From Chryseolinea sp. (GTDB lineage Bacteria; Bacteroidota; Bacteroidia; Cytophagales; Cyclobacteriaceae): a stretch of DNA of 64,000 nt. The notes beneath the pieces are model-generated. The model made no database searches and was not told where the DNA came from. It saw nothing but the letters and a program-made list of their open reading frames with translations. The number at the start of each line of letters is the position of its first letter. The stretch's first letter is position 1. The stretch lies in NCBI GenBank assembly GCA_025923195.1, contig JAICGJ010000010.1, positions 1-64,000 of the forward strand, written 5' to 3'. Position numbers and translations under genes: made by a program. Positions 8,621 to 18,037 of this stretch are shown here, one piece after another.

Positions 8621-9144
8621 GCCAGACCGTTCCCGGGCCGGAGGCCCGGGGGTACGGTTATTCAGAGTAATTGCCAACTATTCATTGTAAGACTATCTAT
8701 GCAATGCTTAACGTGCGGAGCTTAACGTTATTCTTCTTGAGTCAAAAACCTGTGACCACAGGCAGGTCGGTGCCGCAAAATAATCGAAATGTTCGATCGA
8801 GAGGTAAGGAGCCCATCCAAACCAGATTTATTTTGAAGCACAACGGAATTTTCTTTTGCTAAGCACCGACGTAGTAACACCAACGGTATTTTCTGCCTGT
8901 GAATCACAAGAATTTTCATTCCCTAGTTATCGACAAGAATGCCCTAATAACTGTACATAATATCGCTGAACATTTTGACATTTTTCTTAAGTGCTGTTTT
9001 TCAAGGAAGTCTTTCGAAGTGGAAAAAAATGTAGATATGCGCACACAATTAAAATTCAACGGTATGGACAACGGTCGTTAGGAATTATGAATGAGTTTTT
9101 GAAGCAAAAAAATAGTACAATTATACTACTCGCGGTTTTCTGAA
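8621..9144. other. Gene-free interval of about 520 bases
   Basis: No credible gene. It starts with a strong GC-rich hairpin (8626-8658, listed separately). A small palindrome, CCTGTG-AC-CACAGG, lies at 8751-8764. Frames of 60-63 codons on both strands have no family likeness, no convincing start region and mutually overlap. The rest is AT-rich with no promoter match I could confirm. Confidence 0.5.
8626..8658. repeat. GC-rich perfect inverted repeat (hairpin)
   Basis: Inner stem CCCGGGCC (8632-8639) pairs perfectly with GGCCCGGG (8643-8650) over a GGA loop; an outer stem ACCGT (8626-8630) pairs with ACGGT (8654-8658). It starts six bases after the stop of the holin-like gene. It is followed by no long T run, so it is either a non-canonical terminator, an mRNA 3' stabiliser, or a REP-like element. 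Its base composition stands out strongly from the AT-rich surroundings. Confidence 0.7.
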
Positions 9145-9795
9145 TTAAACCACAATACCAGTTTCATATGCAAACTTTACCAGGCCAACAATATTGTTGA
9201 CACCGACTTTTTCCATGATGTTCACACGGTGATTACGAACGGTGTTTTCACTCAGGAACAAGCGCTGGCCGATTTCCTTCATAGTGAGTTCCTGGCAAAT
9301 AAGCAATAAGATCTCTCGTTCGCGGTCAGTGAGTTCTGCTGACTGGAAGGACGGCCGCTGCCCGGTCTTGCGCTCAATAACATTCTTGCGCAATACGGAG
9401 GCTACCAATTCATTGTGATAAAAATCCTTGTCGGCGACGGCATAAATAGCCTGTTCTAATTCGTCAGGTTCGGTGTTCTTTAGAAGAAATGCATGCACGC
9501 CCATGTCCATCATGTGAAGAATAAACTTGTTGCTATCGTGCATTGTAAGGATAATTATTTTTACGGCGGGGTATTTTTGCAGTATCTGAGTGCTGGCTTC
9601 AGCTCCATCCATCACTGGCATTTGTAAATCGACAACGACCACGTCAGGGATCTCATATTTGATAAGCGCTAACAGTTCTTTGCCGTTCTCTGCGTCCTTA
9701 ACCTCAAGGATCCGTTCGAAACTGCGCATCAGGTTCACCATTGCTTTTCGAAAAAGGGTATGGTCGTCAGCGATGTAAACTTTCAGTTGCTTCAT
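9145..9795 (-). CDS. NarL/FixJ-type response regulator
   Basis: A 216-aa regulator: a receiver domain (about 1-125) with the acidic pair Asp10-Asp11, phospho-acceptor Asp56 (VVVVDLQMP), the Thr of ILTMHD and the Lys of FLLKN, followed by a LuxR/GerE DNA-binding domain (about 150-216, with LTDREREILLLI and SENTVRNHRVNIMEKVGV). Its start overlaps the end of the kinase gene by 29 bases, so the two are translationally coupled and form one two-component system. Last gene of a four-gene minus-strand operon starting at 11679. Targets unknown. Confidence 0.94.
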   Translation of the reverse strand: MKQLKVYIADDHTLFRKAMVNLMRSFERILEVKDAENGKELLALIKYEIPDVVVVDLQMPVMDGAEASTQILQKYPAVKIIILTMHDSNKFILHMMDMGVHAFLLKNTEPDELEQAIYAVADKDFYHNELVASVLRKNVIERKTGQRPSFQSAELTDREREILLLICQELTMKEIGQRLFLSENTVRNHRVNIMEKVGVNNIVGLVKFAYETGIVV

Positions 9796-10570
9796 AGGGA
9801 ACGATCAATTTTATACTGCTTCCTTGTTCACTCTGAGTGTCAAATTCCAATTTGGCATTTAGTAACCGCGCTCTATTCTCCATATTGTAGAGGCCCAGTC
9901 CTGACGATCCGGATGAGTGACTTAAAGTAGGGTTGAAACCTTTGCCATTGTCCTCAACAGTTATTTTGAGATAATCGCCTCCCGAGACCGTGACATTTAT
10001 CTCGGTCGCCTGAGCATGTTTGATGGCATTGTTTATCAACTCCTGGACTATGCGGAAGATCTTTAATTCTCTACCCGTTGACATCGTTGGAATTTCACGC
10101 GGTTCCCGAAAATTGACAGTGATCAGCGAGGCACTTTGAAATCGTTCACAAATTTCCTTTAGTGCCGGCATTAGTCCAAATTTCTCCAGCGTTGAAGGCA
10201 TTAAGTCCAGACTAATTCGTCTTACGGATGTTAATGTATCATCAAGCATTTGCTTCGACTGTTCGATCAGTTGAGGATCGGGGAGTTGCCTGGCGATTGT
10301 TGTCAGTCCAACCCGAATCGTTGACAGCATACCTCCAACGCTGTCGTGAAGATCTCCCGCCAACCTCCTTCGCTCATTCTCTTCTGATTCAAGGGTTGCC
10401 TCCATCATTTTCTGCTGAAAGTCCAATTCCAGTTGCTGCCGCTTCAATTGCTCCTGAATCATTTTTTTTTGATAATACACGACAAATAAAATAATGGAAC
10501 CCGCAAGCACCAACATAGCGACAGTCGCCAGCGAAAAGATAAGCGTGAATTGAGAAACCCCATCTTCCAT
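9767..10570 (-). CDS. NarL-family sensor histidine kinase (HisKA_3 type)
   Basis: A 267-aa membrane-anchored kinase. One transmembrane segment at about 12-33, a short coiled-coil linker, then the HisKA_3 dimerisation box with phospho-acceptor His75 in DLHDSVGG, and a HATPase domain (N box NNAIKHAQA, G1 DNGKGF, G2 GLGLYNM). There is no extracellular sensor domain, so it probably senses through the membrane segment or through the adjacent seven-helix protein encoded just upstream. It overlaps the response regulator by 29 bases; 38 bases separate it from the membrane protein gene. Confidence 0.93.
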   Translation of the reverse strand: MEDGVSQFTLIFSLATVAMLVLAGSIILFVVYYQKKMIQEQLKRQQLELDFQQKMMEATLESEENERRRLAGDLHDSVGGMLSTIRVGLTTIARQLPDPQLIEQSKQMLDDTLTSVRRISLDLMPSTLEKFGLMPALKEICERFQSASLITVNFREPREIPTMSTGRELKIFRIVQELINNAIKHAQATEINVTVSGGDYLKITVEDNGKGFNPTLSHSSGSSGLGLYNMENRARLLNAKLEFDTQSEQGSSIKLIVPYEATESLHR

Positions 10571-10608
10571 CCCGAAAATTAAAAAATGAAATCCATCTAT
10601 CTGAGCTC

Positions 10609-11313
10609 CTACATAATTCTTTTGGGGGTAACCTTAAGTTTCCGATGTTCCCCGGATGTTGTTCGTATCACCCGGAAATCATAAATCAATCCCACCATAA
10701 CTACAAAGTGCTCGATGATACTTAAGATATTATGGAAACTCCAATAAACAATCAGGCTATTTTTTAAAACGTTTACCAGGTAGGATTGAAAACAGAATAA
10801 GAAGAAGTTTCCAGCGAAATAAATCAAGAATGCAGAATTAAACCAAAACATCGGAAGTTGATGTACGTAAATCGAAGGCAGGTCGCGAAGTAACATGTGG
10901 AAATAAAATAGGCAACATGAAATTACGACTACAGACTGGAACACGACTGTATATGAATTGAAAGCCAGCTTTTGAATGAAAAAAAAATTGATCAATGAAA
11001 AAACAAGTAAAATGCCGGTTATTAGGATAAACCACTCTTTTTTCCCAAACAATATGACAAAATAGATGTACAACAAGCAGATCATGCTTATTATGAGATA
11101 CACTTCTCCCGTTGCATTTTGATAACTTCGAAGCGTGGCCGATCGGATTAAAACGTAAGTGAACACGTTGGCCAAACAACCCACCAGGAACATTAGACCC
11201 ACTAGCCTGACGGTTAAGCTCCTCGACTTGAATCCAATCCAGGAGAGAATGGTAATGAGTGCTGACAGGACAGTCTGTATAGCGGCTAAATAAAAGACGT
11301 GATCGAGTGTCAT
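10609..11313 (-). CDS. Seven-helix membrane protein of unknown function, in two-component operon
   Basis: A 234-aa protein with about seven hydrophobic segments (near 5-25, 33-54, 72-88, 92-112, 120-141, 155-175 and 195-212) and a basic C-terminal tail. No family recognised with certainty. Its gene lies between an unknown 116-aa protein (15-base gap) and the histidine kinase (38-base gap), all in the same direction. The kinase has almost no input domain, so this protein is a candidate membrane sensor for it; that is inference. Similar seven-helix proteins next to NarL-type kinases occur in other Bacteroidota. Confidence 0.7.
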   Translation of the reverse strand: MTLDHVFYLAAIQTVLSALITILSWIGFKSRSLTVRLVGLMFLVGCLANVFTYVLIRSATLRSYQNATGEVYLIISMICLLYIYFVILFGKKEWFILITGILLVFSLINFFFIQKLAFNSYTVVFQSVVVISCCLFYFHMLLRDLPSIYVHQLPMFWFNSAFLIYFAGNFFLFCFQSYLVNVLKNSLIVYWSFHNILSIIEHFVVMVGLIYDFRVIRTTSGEHRKLKVTPKRIM

Positions 11314-11328
11314 CGTCCTGCTGTAATC

Positions 11329-11679
11329 TTAACAATAAGGTGGACAGGGGAGTCCGACATCAAACGCAGCACCACTATCTCCTCCCCTAGCTAAACCATC
11401 TTCTGGCCAAATGAACGTTCCATCTTCCCGGGTAGGTATTAGCACAAGGTGAACTGTCTCTTTCTTTACCGCCTCATTATATTTTAAACCAAGAAAAAAG
11501 GTAATGCCGGCACTGCCCTCTTCACTTAAAATACGCAGCAAAATGTCTCGTCCGTAGAAAACCGATTTCGTGTCCTTTGATTTGTCCTTACGCATTTCCC
11601 TGTCGTACTTTTCAATCCATTCCATAGCTTCCTTTTTAGAAACTTTGCCTCCAACATTTGCTTTAAAATCATTTGCCAT
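11329..11679 (-). CDS. Uncharacterised 116-aa protein, first gene of the two-component operon
   Basis: Not a family I can name. Soluble, charged N-terminal half (MANDFKANVGGKVSKKEAMEW opens a likely helix), a central alpha/beta stretch (SVFYGRDILLRIL, GITFFLGLKY, HLVLIPTRE) and a striking C-terminus, GLPCPPYC, with two Cys. No signal peptide or membrane segment. Fifteen bases upstream of the seven-helix protein gene, so probably co-transcribed with that gene, the kinase and the regulator. The start ATG at 11679 is the only one that keeps the whole frame. Confidence 0.65.
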   Translation of the reverse strand: MANDFKANVGGKVSKKEAMEWIEKYDREMRKDKSKDTKSVFYGRDILLRILSEEGSAGITFFLGLKYNEAVKKETVHLVLIPTREDGTFIWPEDGLARGGDSGAAFDVGLPCPPYC

Positions 11680-12122
11680 AGACTTGTGGGTTAGGTGTGA
11701 AACATACAGTGAAAGTATTGAAAAAAAATTTATGATATTTCACTATCAAGATTATTAGCGTTATCGTGGCCAGGCAAACGATTGGCACGCCGGTCAACAT
11801 CTCCCCATCGACCCAGCACGAAATTCCAGATTCAAAAGAAAAGCAAATATTTTTAACTCGTGCGAAGAAAATCGGCTTACATTTAAGATAAATCTAATGG
11901 TATATGCGCGCTCCAACACCATTTTAATTGTCTTTTGGCCCTGGCAATCGAGGTCGTATTAATTCGTCTTAAAAAAATTGTCAGTCCCAACCACGCGTAG
12001 TATCTTTTCAACACAAATCTGCTGAAGGGATTTCAACAATATGTAAACGGGAACTGGTTTGTATGCCTTATCTTCTGTCACAAATGCTAAGTGAGGGCTG
12101 GAGTTAAAAAAAGAGATTCATT
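11680..12122. other. Gene-free interval of about 440 bases between divergent genes
   Basis: Upstream region of both the two-component operon (minus) and tag (plus), so it should hold promoters for both. I found no full TTTG-N19..21-TAnnTTTG match on either strand. No RNA gene, repeat or long reading frame is visible. Confidence 0.45.
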
Positions 12123-12692
12123 ATGGCTGCGAAAGAAAAAAGTAGATGTCCGTGGTGCCTGAATTCTGATCAGTACATTGAATACCACGACAAAGAATGG
12201 GGCGTCCCGGTGCATAAGGACCAGACCCATTTTGAATTTTTAATATTGGAAGGTGCCCAGGCGGGCTTGAGCTGGTCAACAGTCTTGAAGAAACGGGAGG
12301 GCTACCGAAAGGCGTTTGCAAATTTTGACCCTGTCAAGGTAAGCAGGTTCACGGCTGCCCGCGTTGAAAAAATCCTTCAAGACCCAAGTATCATTCGTAA
12401 TAAACTCAAAGTAAATTCAGCTGTTAATAACGCCAAAAGATTTATCGAGGTGCAAAAAGAATTTGGAAGTTTCGACAAATACATTTGGTCATTCGTGAAC
12501 CATAAACCGATCATAAACAAATGGAAGAGTATTAGTGAAATTCCAGCTACTTCAAAGGAATCCGATGCCCTGAGTAAGGATTTAATCAAACGGGGCTTCA
12601 AGTTCGTTGGAAGCACCGTTATTTATGCTCACATGCAGGCGTGCGGGCTCGTGAATGATCACCTGGTGGACTGCTGGCGATACAAGAACTGA
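12123..12692 (+). CDS. tag: DNA-3-methyladenine glycosylase I
   Basis: Removes N3-methyladenine from alkylated DNA (base excision repair). The 189-aa length is typical. The zinc site of the Tag family is complete, with the spacing of the E. coli enzyme: Cys9 and His22 near the N-terminus, His180 and Cys184 in VNDHLVDCWRY. Other family patterns: YHDKEWGVP (21-29), FEFLILEGAQAGLSW (37-51), and GFKFVGSTVIYAHMQACG before the zinc ligands. Starts at the ATG at 12123. Convergent with the lipoprotein gene, with three bases between the stops. No adaptive-response genes nearby. Confidence 0.96.
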   Translation: MAAKEKSRCPWCLNSDQYIEYHDKEWGVPVHKDQTHFEFLILEGAQAGLSWSTVLKKREGYRKAFANFDPVKVSRFTAARVEKILQDPSIIRNKLKVNSAVNNAKRFIEVQKEFGSFDKYIWSFVNHKPIINKWKSISEIPATSKESDALSKDLIKRGFKFVGSTVIYAHMQACGLVNDHLVDCWRYKN

Positions 12693-12695
12693 ATT

Positions 12696-13199
12696 TCACT
12701 TCGAATTAACGGACAGGATCACGTCCTTTTTGGCCAGGTAAATATTCCATATACCCTCAACTTTTACTGCACCATCGGGTAAGGGCTTCACTTTCGGCCG
12801 GGTATAGAGCAGCGAATCGTATTCTTGACGGCCTTCTGCAACACCTATCTTTTGAATGTTATCTGGCACAGAGCCGGTTTCTGCAGCAACGACGTAAGCC
12901 TCGATAAGTTGATTTTCCACTTCCAGCGCATCGTCATCCCCAGGTGTAATCAGTTTGATTGTCACATGGTATTGCCTTGCTATAGAGTCGATTGCCGAAG
13001 ATCGGAATTTTTCATCGGTCATTGCCTCGTATATGATCCTCCCACGCTCAAGGGAGGCACTAACAATTTCAGAATCGCTGAGTTTTACAATTTTTTGCTC
13101 AATCATTCCTTCATTTAGTTTTTTGCGTTGCTCATCAGACAGCGATCCACCACATCCGAGCGTTAACAAGGTCAAGAATAAAAAACCTGGTTTGTTCAT
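12696..13199 (-). CDS. Uncharacterised lipoprotein
   Basis: A 167-aa predicted lipoprotein: a short signal peptide with lipobox LLTLGC (Cys16), then GGS. The mature part is mixed alpha/beta with conserved-looking patterns RGRIIYEAMTDEKF, IKLITPGDD, and a C-terminal GIWNIYLAKKDVILS. The region resembles, loosely, periplasmic DUF3365/Tll0287-like proteins, but the haem-binding CxxCH is absent, so I make no functional claim. Divergent from prfA, convergent with tag. Confidence 0.65.
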   Translation of the reverse strand: MNKPGFLFLTLLTLGCGGSLSDEQRKKLNEGMIEQKIVKLSDSEIVSASLERGRIIYEAMTDEKFRSSAIDSIARQYHVTIKLITPGDDDALEVENQLIEAYVVAAETGSVPDNIQKIGVAEGRQEYDSLLYTRPKVKPLPDGAVKVEGIWNIYLAKKDVILSVNSK

Positions 13200-13305
13200 G
13201 TTTCAAAGTTCATTGGCTGACTCTACAATTCCAAGCCGGGTGTTTGTAGAACGGCAAATACCAGGGACGTGGACTTTTTGTTAACTTTGTTGGTCATTTT
13301 TGATT

Positions 13306-14373
13306 ATGATAGAAAAACTGGAAGAACTTAAGCTTCGATTCGAGGAAGTGGGCCAACTGCTGATGCAGCCGGAGACGGTTAAGGATATAAAAAAATTCTC
13401 ACAGCTTAATAAGGAATATAAGGACCTCGAAAAGATCGTTACAAAATACAATCAGTTCAATGATACAAAGAATCATCTCCAGCAAGCAAAAGACGTCCTT
13501 CAAAAGGAAAAAGATGAGGAGATGCGGGAGATGGCAAAGACGGAAATTGATGAACTTGAACCCAAGGTCGAAAAGTTCGAATTCGAATTGAAGGAACTTT
13601 TGATTCCAAAGGATCCCAATGATGATAAGAATGTGATGCTTGAAATCCGGGCGGGAACCGGCGGAGACGAGGCTGCTATTTTTGCGGGCGACCTTTGGCG
13701 GATGTATCAACGATTCTGCGAACGAAGAGGGTTGAAAATGTCTGTGCTGGATGTTACAGAAGGTACTGCCGGAGGCTATAAGGAAGTTATATGCAGCGTT
13801 AGTGGGGAAGGTGCTTATGGCATGCTGAAATTTGAATCGGGTGTCCATCGCGTGCAGCGCGTTCCCGCGACAGAGCAAATGGGAAGAGTACATACCTCTG
13901 CTGCCTCGGTTGTTGTTATGCCCGAGGTAGAGGATGTAGCCATTGACATTAATCCAGCTGATCTGGAGTATCAGACTGCCAGGTCTAGTGGGGCAGGTGG
14001 CCAGAATGTAAACAAAGTCGAAACCAAGGTTCAGCTTACGCATAAGCCCACGGGTATTGTGATTACCTGTCAGGTCGAACGTTCCCAGCATGCAAACCGC
14101 GAACGTGCTTTGCAGATGTTAAAAACGAAACTGTACGAGATAGAACTTGAAAAGCAACAATCTGAAATAGGAGCGACCCGGAAATCTATTGTCCGGACCG
14201 GGGACAGGTCAGAAAAAATTAGAACATATAATTATCCCCAAAGCCGGGTAACCGACCACCGTATTGGTTATACTCAACACAACTTGCCGTCGATTATGAA
14301 TGGCGATCTGGATAATTTTGTCGAACAGCTCAGGATTGCGGATAGCGCCGAACGAATGATGGAGGGAGTCTAA
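13306..14373 (+). CDS. prfA: Peptide chain release factor 1
   Basis: Terminates translation at UAA/UAG. A 355-aa protein from the ATG at 13306 ([15 protein letters not shown], the usual family N-terminus); a TTG two codons upstream is a less likely start. The stop-codon recognition tripeptide of RF1, PAT, is at 187-189 ([14 protein letters not shown]) and the peptidyl-transferase GGQ is at 231-233 ([12 protein letters not shown]). Length and motifs match RF1, not RF2 (which has SPF). A TAACTTTG -7-like box lies at 13282-13289, but no -33 element sits at the right distance. Stands alone; LemA follows after 100 bases. Confidence 0.97.
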   Translation: MIEKLEELKLRFEEVGQLLMQPETVKDIKKFSQLNKEYKDLEKIVTKYNQFNDTKNHLQQAKDVLQKEKDEEMREMAKTEIDELEPKVEKFEFELKELLIPKDPNDDKNVMLEIRAGTGGDEAAIFAGDLWRMYQRFCERRGLKMSVLDVTEGTAGGYKEVICSVSGEGAYGMLKFESGVHRVQRVPATEQMGRVHTSAASVVVMPEVEDVAIDINPADLEYQTARSSGAGGQNVNKVETKVQLTHKPTGIVITCQVERSQHANRERALQMLKTKLYEIELEKQQSEIGATRKSIVRTGDRSEKIRTYNYPQSRVTDHRIGYTQHNLPSIMNGDLDNFVEQLRIADSAERMMEGV

Positions 14374-14472
14374 AGAGAAACGGATATAAACAGGTATATT
14401 GCAAAGAACCGTGTAGCTTAGCGGAACTAAATCCTGTATCTAAATTGTTGAAACTATCTAAAAAATCATACT

Positions 14473-15054
14473 ATGGGAAAATGGATCGGAATTGGAGCAC
14501 TTGTAGTACTTGTGCTTTGGATTTTCAGTTCTTATAATGGTTTGGTGAACAAGGAAGAAGCTGTAAACAGCCAATGGGGTACAGTAGAAAGTCAGTATCA
14601 ACGAAGAATGGACTTGATTCCAAACCTTGTGAATACCGTTAAGGGATACGCCGAGTTTGAACAAGAGACTTTGACCAAGGTCATCGAAGCCAGATCTAAT
14701 GCGACCTCTGTAAAAATTGATCCGTCAAACCTGACGCCTGAGAGTCTTGCACAATTTCAACAAGCCCAACAGGGGGTGACGTCTGCATTGTCACGTCTTC
14801 TGGTTGTGGTGGAGAGATATCCGGATCTTAAGGCCAACCAAAACTTTCTGGACTTGCAGTCCCAGCTTGAAGGCACTGAAAACAGGATTGCCGTCGAAAG
14901 AAAACGATTTAATGATGTAGTAAACGTTTATAACTCCGCAGTGAGGACTTTCCCCGGTGTCATCGTCGCCAAGATTTCCGGCTTTGAGCACAAAGGATAT
15001 TTTGAGGCTGCGGAAGGGGCCGAGCAGGCGCCAACCGTCGACTTTGGAAGTTAA
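14473..15054 (+). CDS. lemA: LemA family membrane protein
   Basis: A 193-aa protein: an N-terminal membrane anchor (about 5-21), then the helical LemA domain with the family pattern SYNGLVNKEEAVNSQWG and QYQRRMDLIPNLVNTVKGYA, and FNDVVNVYNSAVRTFPG near the end. LemA proteins are anchored helical-bundle proteins of unclear function. The usual partner genes (a TPM/YgcG-domain protein, a transmembrane protein) are not downstream here: a strong terminator follows at 15077. Single-gene transcript. Confidence 0.93.
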   Translation: MGKWIGIGALVVLVLWIFSSYNGLVNKEEAVNSQWGTVESQYQRRMDLIPNLVNTVKGYAEFEQETLTKVIEARSNATSVKIDPSNLTPESLAQFQQAQQGVTSALSRLLVVVERYPDLKANQNFLDLQSQLEGTENRIAVERKRFNDVVNVYNSAVRTFPGVIVAKISGFEHKGYFEAAEGAEQAPTVDFGS

Positions 15055-15076
15055 CAACTCTCTGCTTGCACAGAGA

Positions 15077-15110
15077 AAAGCCCTGCCATTAGGCGGGGCT
15101 TTATTTTTCT
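15077..15110 (+). terminator. Intrinsic terminator after lemA
   Basis: AAAGCCCTGCC (15077-15087) pairs with GGCGGGGCTTT (15092-15102) over an ATTA loop, with one G-T wobble, followed by a T-rich tail. It lies 22 bases after the lemA stop. The A run before the stem could give a weaker terminator for the converging infB transcript. Confidence 0.85.
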
Positions 15111-15183
15111 AAAGTTTTATGCTTATTAAGCAGGAGTTATCACGGTGAGGCTACACAATATACCGTAACTGTCCGATAAGTAA

Positions 15184-17934
15184 CTACAGCGTCCGTTTCA
15201 CTTCGCGCTGTTCGTAACTTTCAATTACATCTCCGACCTTGATGTCGTTGAATCCGTCGATACCTATGCCGCAGTCAAATCCGGTCTTCACCTCACTTGC
15301 ATCGTCCTTATGGCGCTTCAACGAGCCAAGCTTACCGGCATAAATTACAATTCCATCGCGGATCAGTCGGATCGGATTACCGCGCTTAATCGATCCATCA
15401 GTCACCATACAACCTGCGATTGTTCCGATCTTCGAGATCCTGAACACTTCCCGGACCTCCGCATTTCCAACAATCACCTCTTCAGTCTCAGGCGCCAACA
15501 TGCCCTCCATAGCCGCCTTTACATCGTTGATGGCATCATAGATAATCGAATACAGACGAATTTCAATTTCCTCGTTTTCAGCAACACGCCTGGCGGGCCC
15601 GGATGGCCTTACCTGGAATCCCAGGATAATCGCGTCAGAAGCAGATGCCAACAGTACATCAGATTCTGATATCTGGCCAACTCCTTTATGGATTATCGCT
15701 ACTTGAATTTCCTGTGTCGACAACTTAAGGAGCGAGTCAGTCAATGCTTCTACTGAACCGTCCACATCACCCTTTACAATAACGTTAAGCTGCTTAAAGT
15801 TACCAATCGCGAGTCGTCTGCCGATTTCATCGAGTGTGATGTGCTTCTTCGTTCGTATGCTTTGCTCGCGTAAAATCTGTCCACGTTTCGTTGCTATCTC
15901 GCGTGCTTCGCGATCGGTTTCAACAACCATTACCTTCTCACCCGCCTGCGGAGCTCCATCGAGTCCCAATACAACGACCGGGGTAGACGGTCCAGCCTCG
16001 TTTATCCTCTTTCCAGTATCGTCAAACATGGCCTTAACCCGTCCATAGTTCGCGCCAGCTAACAAAATGTCTCCGATTCGCAATGTGCCAGTCTGCACCA
16101 TAATCGTTGATACATAGCCACGGCCCTTGTCCAGGGATGCCTCAATGACAGATCCCGTTGCATTGCGATGTGGGTTTGCTCTGAGATTTAATAGTTCTGC
16201 TTCCAACAAAACCTTTTCAAGCAAGTTGTCGATGCCCTGGCCTGTCTTTGCCGAGATTTCTTGACTCTGGTATTTCCCGCCCCATTCTTCCACTAGGATA
16301 TTGATCTTCGACAGTGACTCGCGCACCTTTTCAGGATTTGCAGATGGCTTGTCAATTTTGTTGATAGCAATAACCAACGGTACGCCTGCCACCTGCGCGT
16401 GGTTGATGGCTTCTTTTGTTTGTGGCATTACATCGTCATCGGCGGCAACAACGATAATTGCAATATCAGTCAGTTTAGCTCCGCGAGCACGCATCGCCGT
16501 AAAAGCTTCGTGCCCAGGGGTATCTAAGAACGCTATTTTATGGCCGCTCTTCGTCATTACATCATACGCTCCGACGTGCTGCGTAATTCCCCCTGCTTCA
16601 GATGCTGTAACCTTGGTATTTCTAATGTAATCGAGAAGCGACGTTTTGCCATGATCAACGTGACCCATGATGGTAACGATAGGAGCACGCGGCAGCAAGT
16701 CTTCCTCGTCATCACTGTCCTCTTCCATATCCAGCTCCTCTTCGGCAGAGGTAAATTGGACGGCGTAGCCAAACTCATCCGCTATCACTGTGATTGCTTC
16801 AGCATCCAGACGTTGATTTATCGAGACAAACATTCCAAGGCTCAGACAAGTGGAGATCACATCGTTTACTGAAACGTTCATCATGGAAGCCAGGTCATTG
16901 GCGGAAATGAATTCTGTAACCTTCAAGGTCTTTGACGCTTCCTGGTCCTGGATTAGCTGCTGCTCCTGAGCGTCAACATTGGCTTGTCTCTTTTCTCTTC
17001 TATACTTCGCGCCCGTGCCCTTTTTGCTGCCCCCGCTTAGCTTGGCCAATGTGGCTCTTATCTGATCCTGAATTTCTTTTTCCGTAGGTTCCGCCTTCTG
17101 AATCCTGGGCGATTGTGGCGCCCGTCGCTGAGGTTGCTGCTGTGGCCTTGGGCCCTTATTGGGTCCACCCTGCTGTTGTGACTGTTGACCCTGCTGATTT
17201 TCAAACGACGAAATGCGTTTCCGCGGGCGTTTTGCTTTACTATCTTTTTGAGTATCCGAAGACGCAACTGGTGCGTCCTTCTTTTTTTCTTTTTCAACGG
17301 GAAGTTGAATTCTGTCAACTACTTTCAAGCCTTGAAGTTTGTCCGCCCGCCCCTTAATCAATTCCTGCTCCGGATGTTTTTCCAACGCAGCAGCCTGCTC
17401 AGTGACGGCGCTTTCCTGACGAACATCTTCTTTTTTCGGTTCTTCCTTTTTAGAAACCTCGGAAACAATCTCGACCGGCTTTTTTTCCGGTTTTATTTCG
17501 GTTTCCTCTCTTGAAGCAGGTTTTTTCTCGAGCTCAATTTTACCCAAGACTTTAATACCTTCCAACTTGGGTTTTTCACGTTCAACCTTTTCAAACTTGC
17601 TTTCTTCTTTTACCTTGAGATCTTTGGACCCGAGGTTTTTTATCATAATGCTGCTTTCCTCATCGTCAATCCTCTTCTTTAGCGCCTCTTTTTCCGTGTC
17701 AACGTGCGTCTCGACGTGCTTAACTCCAATTGATAGTCCGGAGGCTTCTAACTTTTCAGTTGCTGAGGAAGCAAATTCTTTCGACAAAAGTGCTATTTGT
17801 TCTGGCGTAAGCTTAGCATTAGGGTTGTTTTCCACTTCAAACCCTTTTTTCATTAAAAAGTCTAAAATGGTATTGTGGCCCACATTGAGCTTCCTCGCAG
17901 CCTGACTCAACCTGATCAATTTTTCTTCCGCCAT
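15184..17934 (-). CDS. infB: Translation initiation factor IF-2
   Basis: GTPase that places initiator tRNA on the 30S subunit. 916 aa from the ATG at 17934 ([19 protein letters not shown], the normal IF2_N opening); a longer frame from 17997 is not family-like. Order: IF2_N (1-55), a long Lys/Glu-rich then Gln/Pro-rich linker (to about 330), second IF2_N module (about 345-400), GTPase domain (G1 GHVDHGKT near 425, [13 protein letters not shown] near 521), then domains II-IV ending [18 protein letters not shown]. Last gene of rimP-nusA-infB; the usual downstream rbfA/truB are not here, and the next gene is the converging lemA. Confidence 0.97.
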   Translation of the reverse strand: MAEEKLIRLSQAARKLNVGHNTILDFLMKKGFEVENNPNAKLTPEQIALLSKEFASSATEKLEASGLSIGVKHVETHVDTEKEALKKRIDDEESSIMIKNLGSKDLKVKEESKFEKVEREKPKLEGIKVLGKIELEKKPASREETEIKPEKKPVEIVSEVSKKEEPKKEDVRQESAVTEQAAALEKHPEQELIKGRADKLQGLKVVDRIQLPVEKEKKKDAPVASSDTQKDSKAKRPRKRISSFENQQGQQSQQQGGPNKGPRPQQQPQRRAPQSPRIQKAEPTEKEIQDQIRATLAKLSGGSKKGTGAKYRREKRQANVDAQEQQLIQDQEASKTLKVTEFISANDLASMMNVSVNDVISTCLSLGMFVSINQRLDAEAITVIADEFGYAVQFTSAEEELDMEEDSDDEEDLLPRAPIVTIMGHVDHGKTSLLDYIRNTKVTASEAGGITQHVGAYDVMTKSGHKIAFLDTPGHEAFTAMRARGAKLTDIAIIVVAADDDVMPQTKEAINHAQVAGVPLVIAINKIDKPSANPEKVRESLSKINILVEEWGGKYQSQEISAKTGQGIDNLLEKVLLEAELLNLRANPHRNATGSVIEASLDKGRGYVSTIMVQTGTLRIGDILLAGANYGRVKAMFDDTGKRINEAGPSTPVVVLGLDGAPQAGEKVMVVETDREAREIATKRGQILREQSIRTKKHITLDEIGRRLAIGNFKQLNVIVKGDVDGSVEALTDSLLKLSTQEIQVAIIHKGVGQISESDVLLASASDAIILGFQVRPSGPARRVAENEEIEIRLYSIIYDAINDVKAAMEGMLAPETEEVIVGNAEVREVFRISKIGTIAGCMVTDGSIKRGNPIRLIRDGIVIYAGKLGSLKRHKDDASEVKTGFDCGIGIDGFNDIKVGDVIESYEQREVKRTL

Positions 17935-18037
17935 ACTCAAATATGCCTGTTTTTTAAAAACAATAAAACCCAAATCACGACTGATACAAAATATCACGCA
18001 TTATACACGCGATTTGACAGTCTCCGCACTTCAAGTT

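Noticed and set aside
8899-9081. 60-codon plus-strand frame in the gene-free gap
   Set aside because: No family likeness, poor start region, overlapped by frames on the other strand; typical chance frame.
14401-14430. Possible tRNA-like string before lemA
   Set aside because: No cloverleaf or T-arm consensus could be built.
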